Positions 7,012 to 13,273 of a DNA stretch of 15,189 nucleotides are shown piece after piece. The position numbers were made by a program, and so were the translations under genes. Location of the stretch: positions 1,962-17,150 of the forward strand of contig NZ_JACXJG010000032.1 in assembly GCF_014904065.1 (NCBI RefSeq), given 5' to 3'. Every line of letters begins with the position of its first letter. Position 1 is the stretch's first letter. The notes beneath the pieces are model-generated. The model worked only from the letters and a program-made list of their open reading frames with translations. It was not told the DNA's origin and made no database searches. The stretch is from Gulosibacter sediminis (GTDB lineage: Bacteria > Actinomycetota > Actinomycetes > Actinomycetales > Microbacteriaceae).

Positions 7012-7548
7012 CTACCTCGCGGACTCCTCTGGGTTGCCACCCGAGCAGCTCGGCTGCAGCTCCAGGGGGTCTCGATGCAGCTGCTGGTGGGGGTCGAGCT
7101 CATTGAGAATTGCGTCCATTGACCGGTGGAGTTCGCCGACCCCATCCGGACCCTGGGGTGCAAACACCACCTGCCGCACGAAATTCACGTGCTCGGGCGC
7201 CGACTCGACGAGGCGCGCGGCCCCGGCCTCGGTCAGCTCAATGTCGGTCGCCCGGCCGTCATGCTCGTTCGGCACGCGGCGCAGCAGGCCCTCGTCCTCA
7301 AGTCCGGAGATCACGCGCGAGAGACGGGAGAGGGTCGTGTTGGTGAACACCGCGAGCTGCTTCGTCTGGATGCGGTTGTGCGGCGCGTCTGACAGCATCG
7401 CCAGGGCGTAATACTCGGTGAGAGTGAGGTGCGCGTGCTTGCGCATGTGCGAGTCGAGGGCGCTCGGCAGCAACTGGAGGACGCCGAGGAGGCGCATCCA
7501 TGCGGCACGTTCGTCAACGGACAGCCACTTCGGTTCTTCTTGCGCCAT
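7012..7548 (-). CDS. MarR family transcriptional regulator
   Basis: Encodes 178 aa from ATG 7548 (MAQEEPKWLS). The winged helix-turn-helix lies at about residues 43-110, with the recognition helix TNTTLSRLSRVISGLEDEGLL (70-89) and the wing RVPNEHDGRATDIELTEAG (91-109), whose DGRA is a MarR signature. Terminal helices for dimerisation flank it. There is no cysteine in the likely effector region, so an OhrR-type thiol switch is unlikely. The C-terminal 20 residues (HQQLHRDPLELQPSCSGGNP) look disordered. The start was chosen over ATG 7584 because the latter would place a perfect palindrome inside the coding region. The gene follows that palindrome and precedes the thiamine-diphosphate enzyme on the same strand; it probably represses itself and may regulate that enzyme. 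Confidence 0.9.
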   Translation of the reverse strand: MAQEEPKWLSVDERAAWMRLLGVLQLLPSALDSHMRKHAHLTLTEYYALAMLSDAPHNRIQTKQLAVFTNTTLSRLSRVISGLEDEGLLRRVPNEHDGRATDIELTEAGAARLVESAPEHVNFVRQVVFAPQGPDGVGELHRSMDAILNELDPHQQLHRDPLELQPSCSGGNPEESAR

Positions 7549-7554
7549 GTGCCG

Positions 7555-7584
7555 ATTCTGCCACAAATTTACTTGAAGGATCAA
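7555..7584 (-). promoter_or_regulatory. Predicted leaderless marR promoter
   Basis: On the minus strand, TTGATC (7584-7579) and CAGAAT (7560-7555) are spaced by 18 bases. The -10 ends 6 bases before ATG 7548, so transcription would begin at or next to the start codon. No Shine-Dalgarno sequence is present, which agrees with a leaderless transcript. The palindrome covers the -35 and most of the spacer. Confidence 0.5.
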
Positions 7585-7596
7585 GTAAATTTGTGG
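7561..7596. promoter_or_regulatory. Perfect 16+4+16 palindrome, probable MarR operator
   Basis: Arms CCACAAATTTACTTGA (7561-7576) and TCAAGTAAATTTGTGG (7581-7596) are exact inverse complements around AGGA. The TACTTGA...TCAAGTA core is typical of MarR operators. It overlaps the predicted marR -35 and ends 12 bases before the marR start. It also abuts the stop of the upstream gene (7597), so it could form a hairpin in that gene's transcript. Confidence 0.75.
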
Positions 7597-8415
7597 TTAC
7601 TTTGTCTTCTTCGCCCGCAGTTGTTTGCGCTCCAGGCCGCGCTCGAGTTTCGCCTGCCGTCGCTGAAACCTCGGGTTCGCCGCATCGAGCTGGGCGAGCG
7701 TGTCGTCGCTGAGGTCGCCAACGTGCCATCGCGGCGCCGGCCCGAATGCGCCGTCGGCGGTGCGGATCACGTCGTTCGCGAGGGCGCGGTTACCGAGCGC
7801 GCCGACGGCGGCGCCGATACCAAAAGGCAGCAGTTTGCCGATGAGCCCGCCGAGGTGCGTGTCCGCGAACTTCGTCAGGAACGACGTCGAGAGTCGCTGG
7901 CCCAACTCGCCGACGAACACCTGGGGGAGCGCCTCGGTGACGAGTTCACCCCAGGCCGCCGACTTCAGCAGCGTCTGCGGGGCGCGGGTGCGCACAAACT
8001 CGGTGACGAGCTTGCGCCCGCGGTCACCGAGCAGGATGCCCATCACGAGCGCCCGGGCGCGCTCGGGGTCGTCGGTCGCGTCGCCATGGAGCTCCGCCAC
8101 CGTGAGCGCGTAGAGCGCCGTGAGGTCGAGGAACGACACGACTTCGGCGCTAATGAGCGCGATACCGGTCGCGGTACCGATGCCGGGAATCGCGCTCGCC
8201 GCGCCGACGCCACCGCCCGTACCCATCGCGGTGCGCCGATACCACTTCTCGACCACGCGCAGGAGGTCATCGGGAGTGGCCTCCGGAGCGGCCCGTCTCA
8301 GACGACGAACAAACGCGAGGGCCGCCGGGCGCTGCACGCGCAGCGCGCGGTCGAGCGCGCGCACGAGCACATCGCCACGCGATGAGGTTCGTTCGGTTGC
8401 GGATTGCTCAGTCAT
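7597..8415 (-). CDS. Conserved hydrophobic protein, EcsC-like, function unknown
   Basis: Encodes 272 aa. An N-terminal soluble helical part (1-65, including PDDLLRVVEKWYRRTAMGTG) leads into a glycine- and alanine-rich hydrophobic stretch at about 66-105 (GGGVGAASAIPGIGTATGIALISAEVVSFL), and a second such stretch occurs near 197-215 (LIGKLLPFGIGAAVGALGN). The IPGIG/TATG pattern followed by a helix resembles EcsC or DUF697-type membrane-associated proteins, but I cannot confirm the family. The C-terminus is strongly basic (RRQAKLERGLERKQLRAKKTK region). It starts 11 bases after the alpha/beta hydrolase stop, on the same strand, and so belongs to the asnC-hydrolase operon. The ribosome site is weak (ACGCC). 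Confidence 0.7.
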   Translation of the reverse strand: MTEQSATERTSSRGDVLVRALDRALRVQRPAALAFVRRLRRAAPEATPDDLLRVVEKWYRRTAMGTGGGVGAASAIPGIGTATGIALISAEVVSFLDLTALYALTVAELHGDATDDPERARALVMGILLGDRGRKLVTEFVRTRAPQTLLKSAAWGELVTEALPQVFVGELGQRLSTSFLTKFADTHLGGLIGKLLPFGIGAAVGALGNRALANDVIRTADGAFGPAPRWHVGDLSDDTLAQLDAANPRFQRRQAKLERGLERKQLRAKKTK

Positions 8416-8426
8416 GAGGCGTCAGG

Positions 8427-9260
8427 CTAGCGTGCCAACTTGCTGAGAACCTCGTCGGCGTGCCGCGTATAGACCGAAAAGTGATTCGCCGTGCGGTCGA
8501 GATGAAACTCGCAATTGGGGATGCGTCGGGCGAGCTGCATACTGCCGCGCCAAGGGACCGAAAGGTCGCGCTTGCCCTGCCACATCGTGACGGGGATGCT
8601 CTGGTCGAGTTCCGCCGGATCAAAGCCCCAGTCGAAGAGCACGAGCGAGAGGTCCAGAGCTACGCCGCGGGGGCCGCGACGGAAGGCGCCGACGACCGAG
8701 TCGAGAAACGCATCGCCGGAGGCATCCGGCAACCCAAACCTGCGGTCGAGTCCGAGGCCCGCGCGCTGTCTTGCCGAGGTGAAGAGGGAGTTGTGGCCAA
8801 GGGCGCCGACGCTCGCCGCGGCACCCGCAAAGATCGCAAGGTTCGGACCCATGGGCATCCCGGTGTACTGCGGGGGCCCCGCAGGCGCCAGGAGGCCGAC
8901 GCCGGATACCTGCTCCGGCATGGCGAGCGCTGTGGCGAGCGCGTAGGCGCCGCCGGCGGAATAGCCAACGACGGCGAAACGCGACCACGACCTCGCGGCG
9001 ACAAACGATTCGACGTCGTCGATAAAGTTCGCCACGTGGCGGTGCGGGCGCCAGGTCGACAGACCGAATCCGGGTCGTGAGAGGCACACGACCTGAACGC
9101 CAAAGTGCGAGGCCGCTCGGTTGTACAGAGCGGCCTCGAAGCGCGAACCGGGCGCACCGTGAAACGAGAGCACGGGAGGTGCCTGCGCATCGCCGAAGCG
9201 CACCCACTGCAGCCAGCGGCCGTCAGCCAGGGGGTGAGTGCCGGTGTAGGAGGGCAACAT
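8427..9260 (-). CDS. Alpha/beta-fold hydrolase
   Basis: Encodes 277 aa, normal for the family. The oxyanion motif is HGAPGSR (34-40), the nucleophile elbow is GYSAGG with S101, and the likely acid and base are D232 (GKRDLSVP) and H260 (TANHFSVY). The SRPGFGLS block (61-68) is the usual strand-4 loop. A lid region lies at about 125-205. The fold and triad indicate an esterase, epoxide hydrolase-like or C-C hydrolase activity; the substrate is not identifiable. Its ATG immediately follows the TAG of the Lrp/AsnC gene with no gap, so translation is probably coupled. The next gene follows after 11 bases. Confidence 0.88.
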   Translation of the reverse strand: MLPSYTGTHPLADGRWLQWVRFGDAQAPPVLSFHGAPGSRFEAALYNRAASHFGVQVVCLSRPGFGLSTWRPHRHVANFIDDVESFVAARSWSRFAVVGYSAGGAYALATALAMPEQVSGVGLLAPAGPPQYTGMPMGPNLAIFAGAAASVGALGHNSLFTSARQRAGLGLDRRFGLPDASGDAFLDSVVGAFRRGPRGVALDLSLVLFDWGFDPAELDQSIPVTMWQGKRDLSVPWRGSMQLARRIPNCEFHLDRTANHFSVYTRHADEVLSKLAR

Positions 9261-9740
9261 CTATTCGGTGATCTTTCCGTCCTGTGTCGCGTCGTCCATG
9301 AGCGGCAGCACCCGGTCGCGGGCGAGGTCGCGAAGCACGATCGAGGTGCTCGTTCGACCGACCGCCTCGAGCGAGCCGATGCGGTCGATGACGCGCTGCA
9401 GGTCGGTGTTTGAGTGGGCCACGACCCGAAGCAGCATGTCCCAGGGGCCGGCCATGGTCGAACAATCGATCACCTCGGGGATGCCGAGAAGCCGATCATG
9501 TAAGCCTTCATGCCCAACCCGCTGATCAATTTGCAACATCACCATCGCCTGCACGGGATAGCCCATCTGGCTTGGCTGCAGCTTCGGCACGATGTCCACG
9601 AGGATGCCGCGTTCACGCAGGCGGTTTAGCCGCGCTTGCACGGTGGGGCGGGCCACGCCCAAGTCCCGTGAGGCCGACAACACACTGGAGTCCGGCCGCC
9701 GTGTGAACAGCTCCACGATCTGGAAGTCGAGTCGATCCAT
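9261..9740 (-). CDS. Lrp/AsnC family transcriptional regulator
   Basis: Encodes 159 aa, a typical length. The N-terminal helix-turn-helix is visible at 1-45 (MDRLDFQIVELF... ASRDLGVARPTVQARLNRLRERGIL), followed by a hinge (VDIVPKLQPSQMGYP) and an effector-binding RAM/ligand domain at about 62-145 (VQAMVMLQI...CSTMAGPWDMLLRVVAHSNTDLQRVIDRI). In this family the GPWD/GxxD loop is at the ligand site. It heads an operon with the alpha/beta hydrolase and the EcsC-like gene, and is divergent from an ABC importer. By analogy with other Lrp/AsnC proteins it may sense an amino acid and control the divergent transporter, itself, or both. AAAGGTG precedes the ATG by 5 bases. Confidence 0.9.
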   Translation of the reverse strand: MDRLDFQIVELFTRRPDSSVLSASRDLGVARPTVQARLNRLRERGILVDIVPKLQPSQMGYPVQAMVMLQIDQRVGHEGLHDRLLGIPEVIDCSTMAGPWDMLLRVVAHSNTDLQRVIDRIGSLEAVGRTSTSIVLRDLARDRVLPLMDDATQDGKITE

Positions 9741-9777
9741 AGGTGCACCTTTGCATTCGTGAGGACTGTTGACAGAA

Positions 9778-9805
9778 TGTATAACTAGTTGGGCCTTCCC
9801 GGCAA
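9778..9805 (-). promoter_or_regulatory. Predicted promoter of the asnC-hydrolase operon
   Basis: On the minus strand TTGCCG (9805-9800) and TATACA (9783-9778) are spaced by 16 bases. The start would lie about 30 bases before ATG 9740. This is the best-matching promoter of the divergent intergenic region. I found no convincing one for the transporter on the plus strand. Confidence 0.45.
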
Positions 9806-9873
9806 TCTCCTGCTAGTTTTCAGTGTTAATCCCACTAGGGACAGACACGTATTTGACAAAGGGGTCGTAGAAA

Positions 9874-10875
9874 ATGCGTATCCGTAAATCTCTTGCCGCT
9901 CTCGGCATGTTGGCTGTTGGCTCGCTGGCGCTTTCCGCCTGCTCGAACGGTGGTGGCGACGCCGCCTCGACCGATGGCGCCGCCTCGGGCGACTCGTTCA
10001 AGGTCGGCGTGATTCAGCTCGTGCAGCACCCGGCGCTCGACGCGGCCACCGCTGGCTTCGAGCAGGCCTTCACCGACGCGGGCATCGACGTCGAATTCGA
10101 CGTGCAGGTCGCGAACGGCGAGCAGTCGACCGCCGCGACCATCGCCGCAGGCTTTGCCGGCGACCCGGACATTGACCTCGTGCTCGCCGTCGCGACGCCA
10201 GCCGCTCAGTCGGCCGCGACCGCCATCACGAACGTGCCGGTGCTGTTCACCGCGGTCACCGACCCGGTCGCCGCCGACCTCGTCGCGAGCGCCGAGGAGC
10301 CGGGCGGCAACGTCACCGGCACTACCGACCTCAACCCGGTCGCCGACCAGATCGACCTGATCACCCAGCTCGACCCGTCGGTTGAGTCGGTCGGCATCGT
10401 CTACTCCTCGGGTGAGGTCAACTCGCAGGTCCAGGTCGACCTGGCCCAAGAAAAGGCTGACGAGCTCGGCCTCGAGCTGAAGACCGCCACCGTGACGAAC
10501 GTGGGCGAGGTGCCGACCGCGCTCGACTCGCTCGGTGACGTCGATTCGATCTATGTGCCGACCGACAACACCGTCGTCTCGGGCATCGACACCGTGCTGA
10601 CCTACGCCGCCGACAAGCAGGTTCCGGTCGTCTCGGGCGACACGGGCCCCGTCGAGTCGGGCGCCGTTGCGACGCTCGGCCTTGACTACACGAAGCTCGG
10701 CGTTCAGACCGGCGAGATGGCGATTCGCATCCTCCAGGACGGCGAAGACCCCGCGACGATGGCCGTCGAGGAACAGACCGAGTTCGACCTCGTCGTGAAC
10801 CCCGCGGGTGCCGAGGCCGTCGGCCTCGAGATTCCGCAGGAGATGCTCGACGAAGCCGCTACGGTCGTCGAATAA
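9874..10875 (+). CDS. ABC importer substrate-binding lipoprotein (ABC_sub_bind/TrpX-like)
   Basis: Encodes 333 aa. The signal peptide has basic residues (MRIRK), a hydrophobic core and the lipobox L20-S21-A22-C23, so the protein is anchored to the outer face of the membrane. The mature part begins VGVIQLVQHPALDAATAGFE (about 44-63), then QVANGEQSTAATIAAGFA, VLAVATPAAQSAA, VPVLFTAVTDPVAADLV, then NVTGTTDL and VGIVYSSGEVNSQVQV. These are the recognisable blocks of the ABC_sub_bind family (PF04392), which includes TrpX. A GGGG-type ribosome site (AAAGGGG) is about 9 bases upstream. The ligand is probably a small organic compound such as an amino acid; TrpX homologues are predicted to carry tryptophan, but no T-box or other riboswitch supports that here. 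It is first of three transporter genes. Confidence 0.9.
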   Translation: MRIRKSLAALGMLAVGSLALSACSNGGGDAASTDGAASGDSFKVGVIQLVQHPALDAATAGFEQAFTDAGIDVEFDVQVANGEQSTAATIAAGFAGDPDIDLVLAVATPAAQSAATAITNVPVLFTAVTDPVAADLVASAEEPGGNVTGTTDLNPVADQIDLITQLDPSVESVGIVYSSGEVNSQVQVDLAQEKADELGLELKTATVTNVGEVPTALDSLGDVDSIYVPTDNTVVSGIDTVLTYAADKQVPVVSGDTGPVESGAVATLGLDYTKLGVQTGEMAIRILQDGEDPATMAVEEQTEFDLVVNPAGAEAVGLEIPQEMLDEAATVVE

Positions 10876-10892
10876 TCCAATCCCACGTGCAC

Positions 10893-10925
10893 ACGGGTGG
10901 CCGCGCCACAATTGCGGCCACCCGT
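10893..10925 (+). terminator. Hairpin between binding-protein and permease genes
   Basis: ACGGGTGGCCGC (10893-10904) pairs exactly with GCGGCCACCCGT (10914-10925) around a 9-base loop. It begins 18 bases after the lipoprotein stop and lies 38 bases before the permease GTG. It may partly terminate or stabilise the upstream transcript, giving more binding protein than membrane components. Confidence 0.7.
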
Positions 10926-10963
10926 TTGTGCTCAAAACCCACCATTTTTGAGAGGAGACGCAC

Positions 10964-11941
10964 GTGATTGGTGCATTTGAACTCGGCCTGATCTACGCCG
11001 TGGTGGCGCTCGGCGTGTATCTCACCTTCCGCATCCTGAACTTCCCCGACCTCACGGTCGACGGTAGCTTCACTACCGGCGCCGCTGTCGCCGCCGTGTG
11101 CCTGAGCTACGACATGAACCCCGTCCTGGCGATCCTGCTGTCATTCGCCGCGGGCGCCATTGCGGGCGCGATTACCGGTGTGCTCCACACCTACGGCAAG
11201 ATCGACGGTCTGCTCGCCGGAATCCTGACGATGATCGCCCTGTGGTCGGTCAACCTGCGCATCATGGGGATATCCAATGGCACGGCCGCCCTTTCAAATG
11301 TCGGTATTCGCAGCTCGGAGAGCGCGTTTAGTGGCCTGCGCGAGGCCGGCCTGCTCGGCACCTGGGGTGCCGTCGGCATCCTCTTCGTCGCCGTGTTCGT
11401 CCTGAAACTCGTGATCGACTGGTTCTTGTCGACCGACCTCGGTCTTTCGATTCAGGCGACGGGGAACAACGAGCAGATGATTCGCTCGTTCGGCGTGAAC
11501 ACCGACGCGATGAAGATTCTCACGCTCGCGCTCTCGAACGGTCTCGTCGCGGTGGGCGGCGCGCTCGTCGCGCAGTACACCGGCTCGGCGGACATCTCGA
11601 TGGGTGTGGGTCTGATCCTCATCGGCCTCGCGTCGGTCATTCTCGGCCAGGCGTTCTTCGGCAACCGCTGGGTGTGGCTTGCGAGCTTCGGCGTGATTGT
11701 CGGCGCCGTGCTGTACCGCCTCGTCATCTTCGCGGCACTTTCAGCGGGCCTCAGCAACACCGACGTTCGACTCATCACCGCCGTCATCGTCGTCATCGCG
11801 CTGCTGATTCCGCGCTTCGGCATTGGCAAACGACTCGGACTCGATCGCCTGATGCGTGGCAAACAGACCGAACCGGCCGCGGCTCCGTCCGCAACCGAGG
11901 CTGAACCCGCAGCGGTACCGGCAAAGGAGGCGCAGCAGTAA
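10964..11941 (+). CDS. ABC importer permease (TrpY-like)
   Basis: Encodes 325 aa from GTG 10964, with AGAGGAGA at 10951-10958 as its ribosome site. It is very hydrophobic, with about eight predicted membrane helices from IGAFELGLIYAVVALGVYL through VLAILLSFAAGAIAGAITGVLH, LLAGILTMIALWSVNL, AVGILFVAVFVLKLVIDWFL, the cytoplasmic coupling segment ATGNNEQMIRSFGVN, LALSNGLVAVGGALVAQY, and the last helices near 270-290. NFPDLTVDGSFTTGAAVAA is typical of this permease group. The C-terminal 45 residues are Ala/Pro/Glu-rich and disordered. The stop overlaps the ATPase start by one base (TAATG). Confidence 0.9.
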   Translation: MIGAFELGLIYAVVALGVYLTFRILNFPDLTVDGSFTTGAAVAAVCLSYDMNPVLAILLSFAAGAIAGAITGVLHTYGKIDGLLAGILTMIALWSVNLRIMGISNGTAALSNVGIRSSESAFSGLREAGLLGTWGAVGILFVAVFVLKLVIDWFLSTDLGLSIQATGNNEQMIRSFGVNTDAMKILTLALSNGLVAVGGALVAQYTGSADISMGVGLILIGLASVILGQAFFGNRWVWLASFGVIVGAVLYRLVIFAALSAGLSNTDVRLITAVIVVIALLIPRFGIGKRLGLDRLMRGKQTEPAAAPSATEAEPAAVPAKEAQQ

Positions 11942-12735
11942 TGCTCGACATCGACAAGATCTCCAAGACGTTCTTCCCGAACACCGTCAACGAAAAGAAG
12001 GCGCTCGCCGACCTCGACCTGCACCTCGCCGACGGCGACTTCGTCACCGTCATCGGCTCGAACGGTGCCGGCAAGTCCACACTGCTCAACGCGGTGTCGG
12101 GCAAGCTCAACGTCGACCGCGGTGACGTGCGCATCGACGGCACCTCGGTGCGACGGATGCCCGACTACCGTCGCGCGCGCTACATCGGCCGCGTGTTCCA
12201 GGACCCGATGGCGGGCACGGCGCCCGACCTCACGATCGAGCAGAACCTTGCCCTCGCCCTGCGTCGCGGCAAGCCACGCGGGCTGGGCATGGGCATCACC
12301 TCGAAGCGCAAGCAGCTCTTCCGGGACGAACTCGCGCACCTCGACCTCGGGCTGGAGAACCGGCTTACGACCCTAGTCGGGCTGCTTTCGGGTGGTCAGC
12401 GGCAGGCGCTGTCGCTGCTCATGGCCGGGTTCACGAACCCGTCCATCCTCCTGCTCGACGAGCACACCGCCGCGCTCGACCCGGCACGCGCCGCGCACGT
12501 GTCGGAGCTGACGCGCCGCATTGTGTCGGAGTCGGGTCTGACGACCCTGATGGTGACGCACAACATGCAGCAGGCGATCGACCTCGGCAACCGCCTCGTC
12601 ATGATGCACGACGGTCGCATCATCTACGAGGTCGCGGGCGAGGCGAAGTCGAAGACCACCGTGGAGGACCTGCTCGGCCGCTTCGCCGCGATCAAGGGCG
12701 CGGTCATCGACGACAAGACGATGCTCGCTACCTAG
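11941..12735 (+). CDS. ABC importer ATPase (TrpZ-like)
   Basis: Encodes 264 aa. Walker A is GSNGAGKST (39-47), the Q-loop glutamine is Q87 in VFQDPM, the signature is LSGGQRQ (149-155), Walker B is ILLLDE (169-174) and the switch histidine is H207 (VTHNM). The TAATG junction with the permease and the AAAGGAGG site just before it indicate coupled translation. It energises the import complex formed by the two upstream gene products. It ends 16 bases before a strong terminator. Confidence 0.93.
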   Translation: MLDIDKISKTFFPNTVNEKKALADLDLHLADGDFVTVIGSNGAGKSTLLNAVSGKLNVDRGDVRIDGTSVRRMPDYRRARYIGRVFQDPMAGTAPDLTIEQNLALALRRGKPRGLGMGITSKRKQLFRDELAHLDLGLENRLTTLVGLLSGGQRQALSLLMAGFTNPSILLLDEHTAALDPARAAHVSELTRRIVSESGLTTLMVTHNMQQAIDLGNRLVMMHDGRIIYEVAGEAKSKTTVEDLLGRFAAIKGAVIDDKTMLAT

Positions 12736-12751
12736 TCACACCAACAAGACG

Positions 12752-12789
12752 AAGGGCCGCCCACCGATTGGTGGGGCGGCCCTTTGTTT
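12752..12789. terminator. Strong bidirectional terminator
   Basis: GGGCCGCCC-ACC (12754-12765) pairs with GGTGGGGCGGCCC (12770-12782), with one bulged G and a 4-base GATT loop, and is followed by TTTGTTTT. It lies between the ABC ATPase (plus) and the acidic protein (minus, stop at 12800) and can serve both. Confidence 0.85.
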
Positions 12790-12799
12790 TGTGGTTGCG

Positions 12800-13144
12800 C
12801 TAGACGCGCTTTTCCCCCTCGTCGGGCTCGTCGTCGCCCTCGTCGATGTCGTCAAATTCTTCGTCGTCGAGGTCGTCTTCGTCGTATTCGTCGTCGACCT
12901 CGTAGTCGTCGGCCCATTCGTCGAGCAGTTCGGCGGCCTCGTCGGAGTCGGCGGCCTCTTCGATCTCGACGTCGCCACCGCCCCAACTGCGGACGACGAC
13001 CTCGATCTCTTCAGAGTCCTCGAGACTGTCGTGCAGGTTTGCCTCGTGCTCGGTCGCGAGCATGGCGGCCTCGTCTTCGTCCTTCGCCTCGACGACGAGA
13101 CCCGAGACGACCTCGTACCGCAGCATCACGGCATACTTCGGCAT
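12800..13144 (-). CDS. Small protein with highly acidic C-terminal tail, function unknown
   Basis: Encodes 114 aa from ATG 13144, with AGAGGA 7 bases upstream and a promoter further up. Residues 1-60 form a normal-composition domain (MPKYAVMLRYEVVSGLVVEA followed by KDEDEAAMLATEHEANLHDS), with a beta-strand-like start, and the last 53 residues contain 32 Asp or Glu (for example YEVDDEYDEDDLDDEEFDDI). The tail is probably disordered. No signal peptide is seen, so it should be cytoplasmic. The N-terminal part resembles small actinobacterial proteins of unknown function with a two-strand/helix pattern. I do not recognise a family. An acidic tail can bind cations or basic proteins or mimic nucleic acid charge, but nothing here decides that. 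Confidence 0.75.
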   Translation of the reverse strand: MPKYAVMLRYEVVSGLVVEAKDEDEAAMLATEHEANLHDSLEDSEEIEVVVRSWGGGDVEIEEAADSDEAAELLDEWADDYEVDDEYDEDDLDDEEFDDIDEGDDEPDEGEKRV

Positions 13145-13192
13145 GGGGGATTCCTCTCAACGGCGACACCCGGTGCGTCGCGACCACGACTG

Positions 13193-13221
13193 ACGCTAGC
13201 GCGCTATTCCGTAGGAAACAA
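13193..13221 (-). promoter_or_regulatory. Predicted promoter of the acidic protein gene
   Basis: On the minus strand TTGTTT (13221-13216), a 17-base spacer and TAGCGT (13198-13193). The start would be about 42 bases before ATG 13144, leaving room for the AGAGGA ribosome site. Confidence 0.5.
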
Positions 13222-13261
13222 GTGACTCGGCGGCCGCGCAGGGGATTTGGGGAAATGCCCG

Positions 13262-13273
13262 TAGGCTGGCCGC
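13262..13273 (+). promoter_or_regulatory. -10 hexamer TAGGCT for a leaderless nitrilase gene
   Basis: TAGGCT at 13262-13267 is 6 bases before ATG 13274 and no ribosome site is present. This is the spacing expected if transcription begins at the A of ATG. The -35 is not clear. Confidence 0.45.

Noticed and set aside
7549-7584. Upstream marR start at ATG 7584
   Set aside because: It would put half of the perfect palindrome inside the coding region, and homology-like sequence starts at MAQEEPKW.
7429-8385. Plus-strand open frame opposite marR and the EcsC-like gene
   Set aside because: It spans the marR promoter and palindrome and has shadow-like composition; no ribosome site or domain is evident.
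9785-9873. T-box or other riboswitch ahead of the TrpXYZ-like importer
   Set aside because: The leader is too short and no T-box core, anti-terminator or other conserved RNA pattern is seen.
9835-10935. Long minus-strand open frame opposite the binding-protein gene
   Set aside because: Antisense shadow of a lipoprotein gene with a clear lipobox and family blocks; Asp/Arg/Val-rich translation without a domain.
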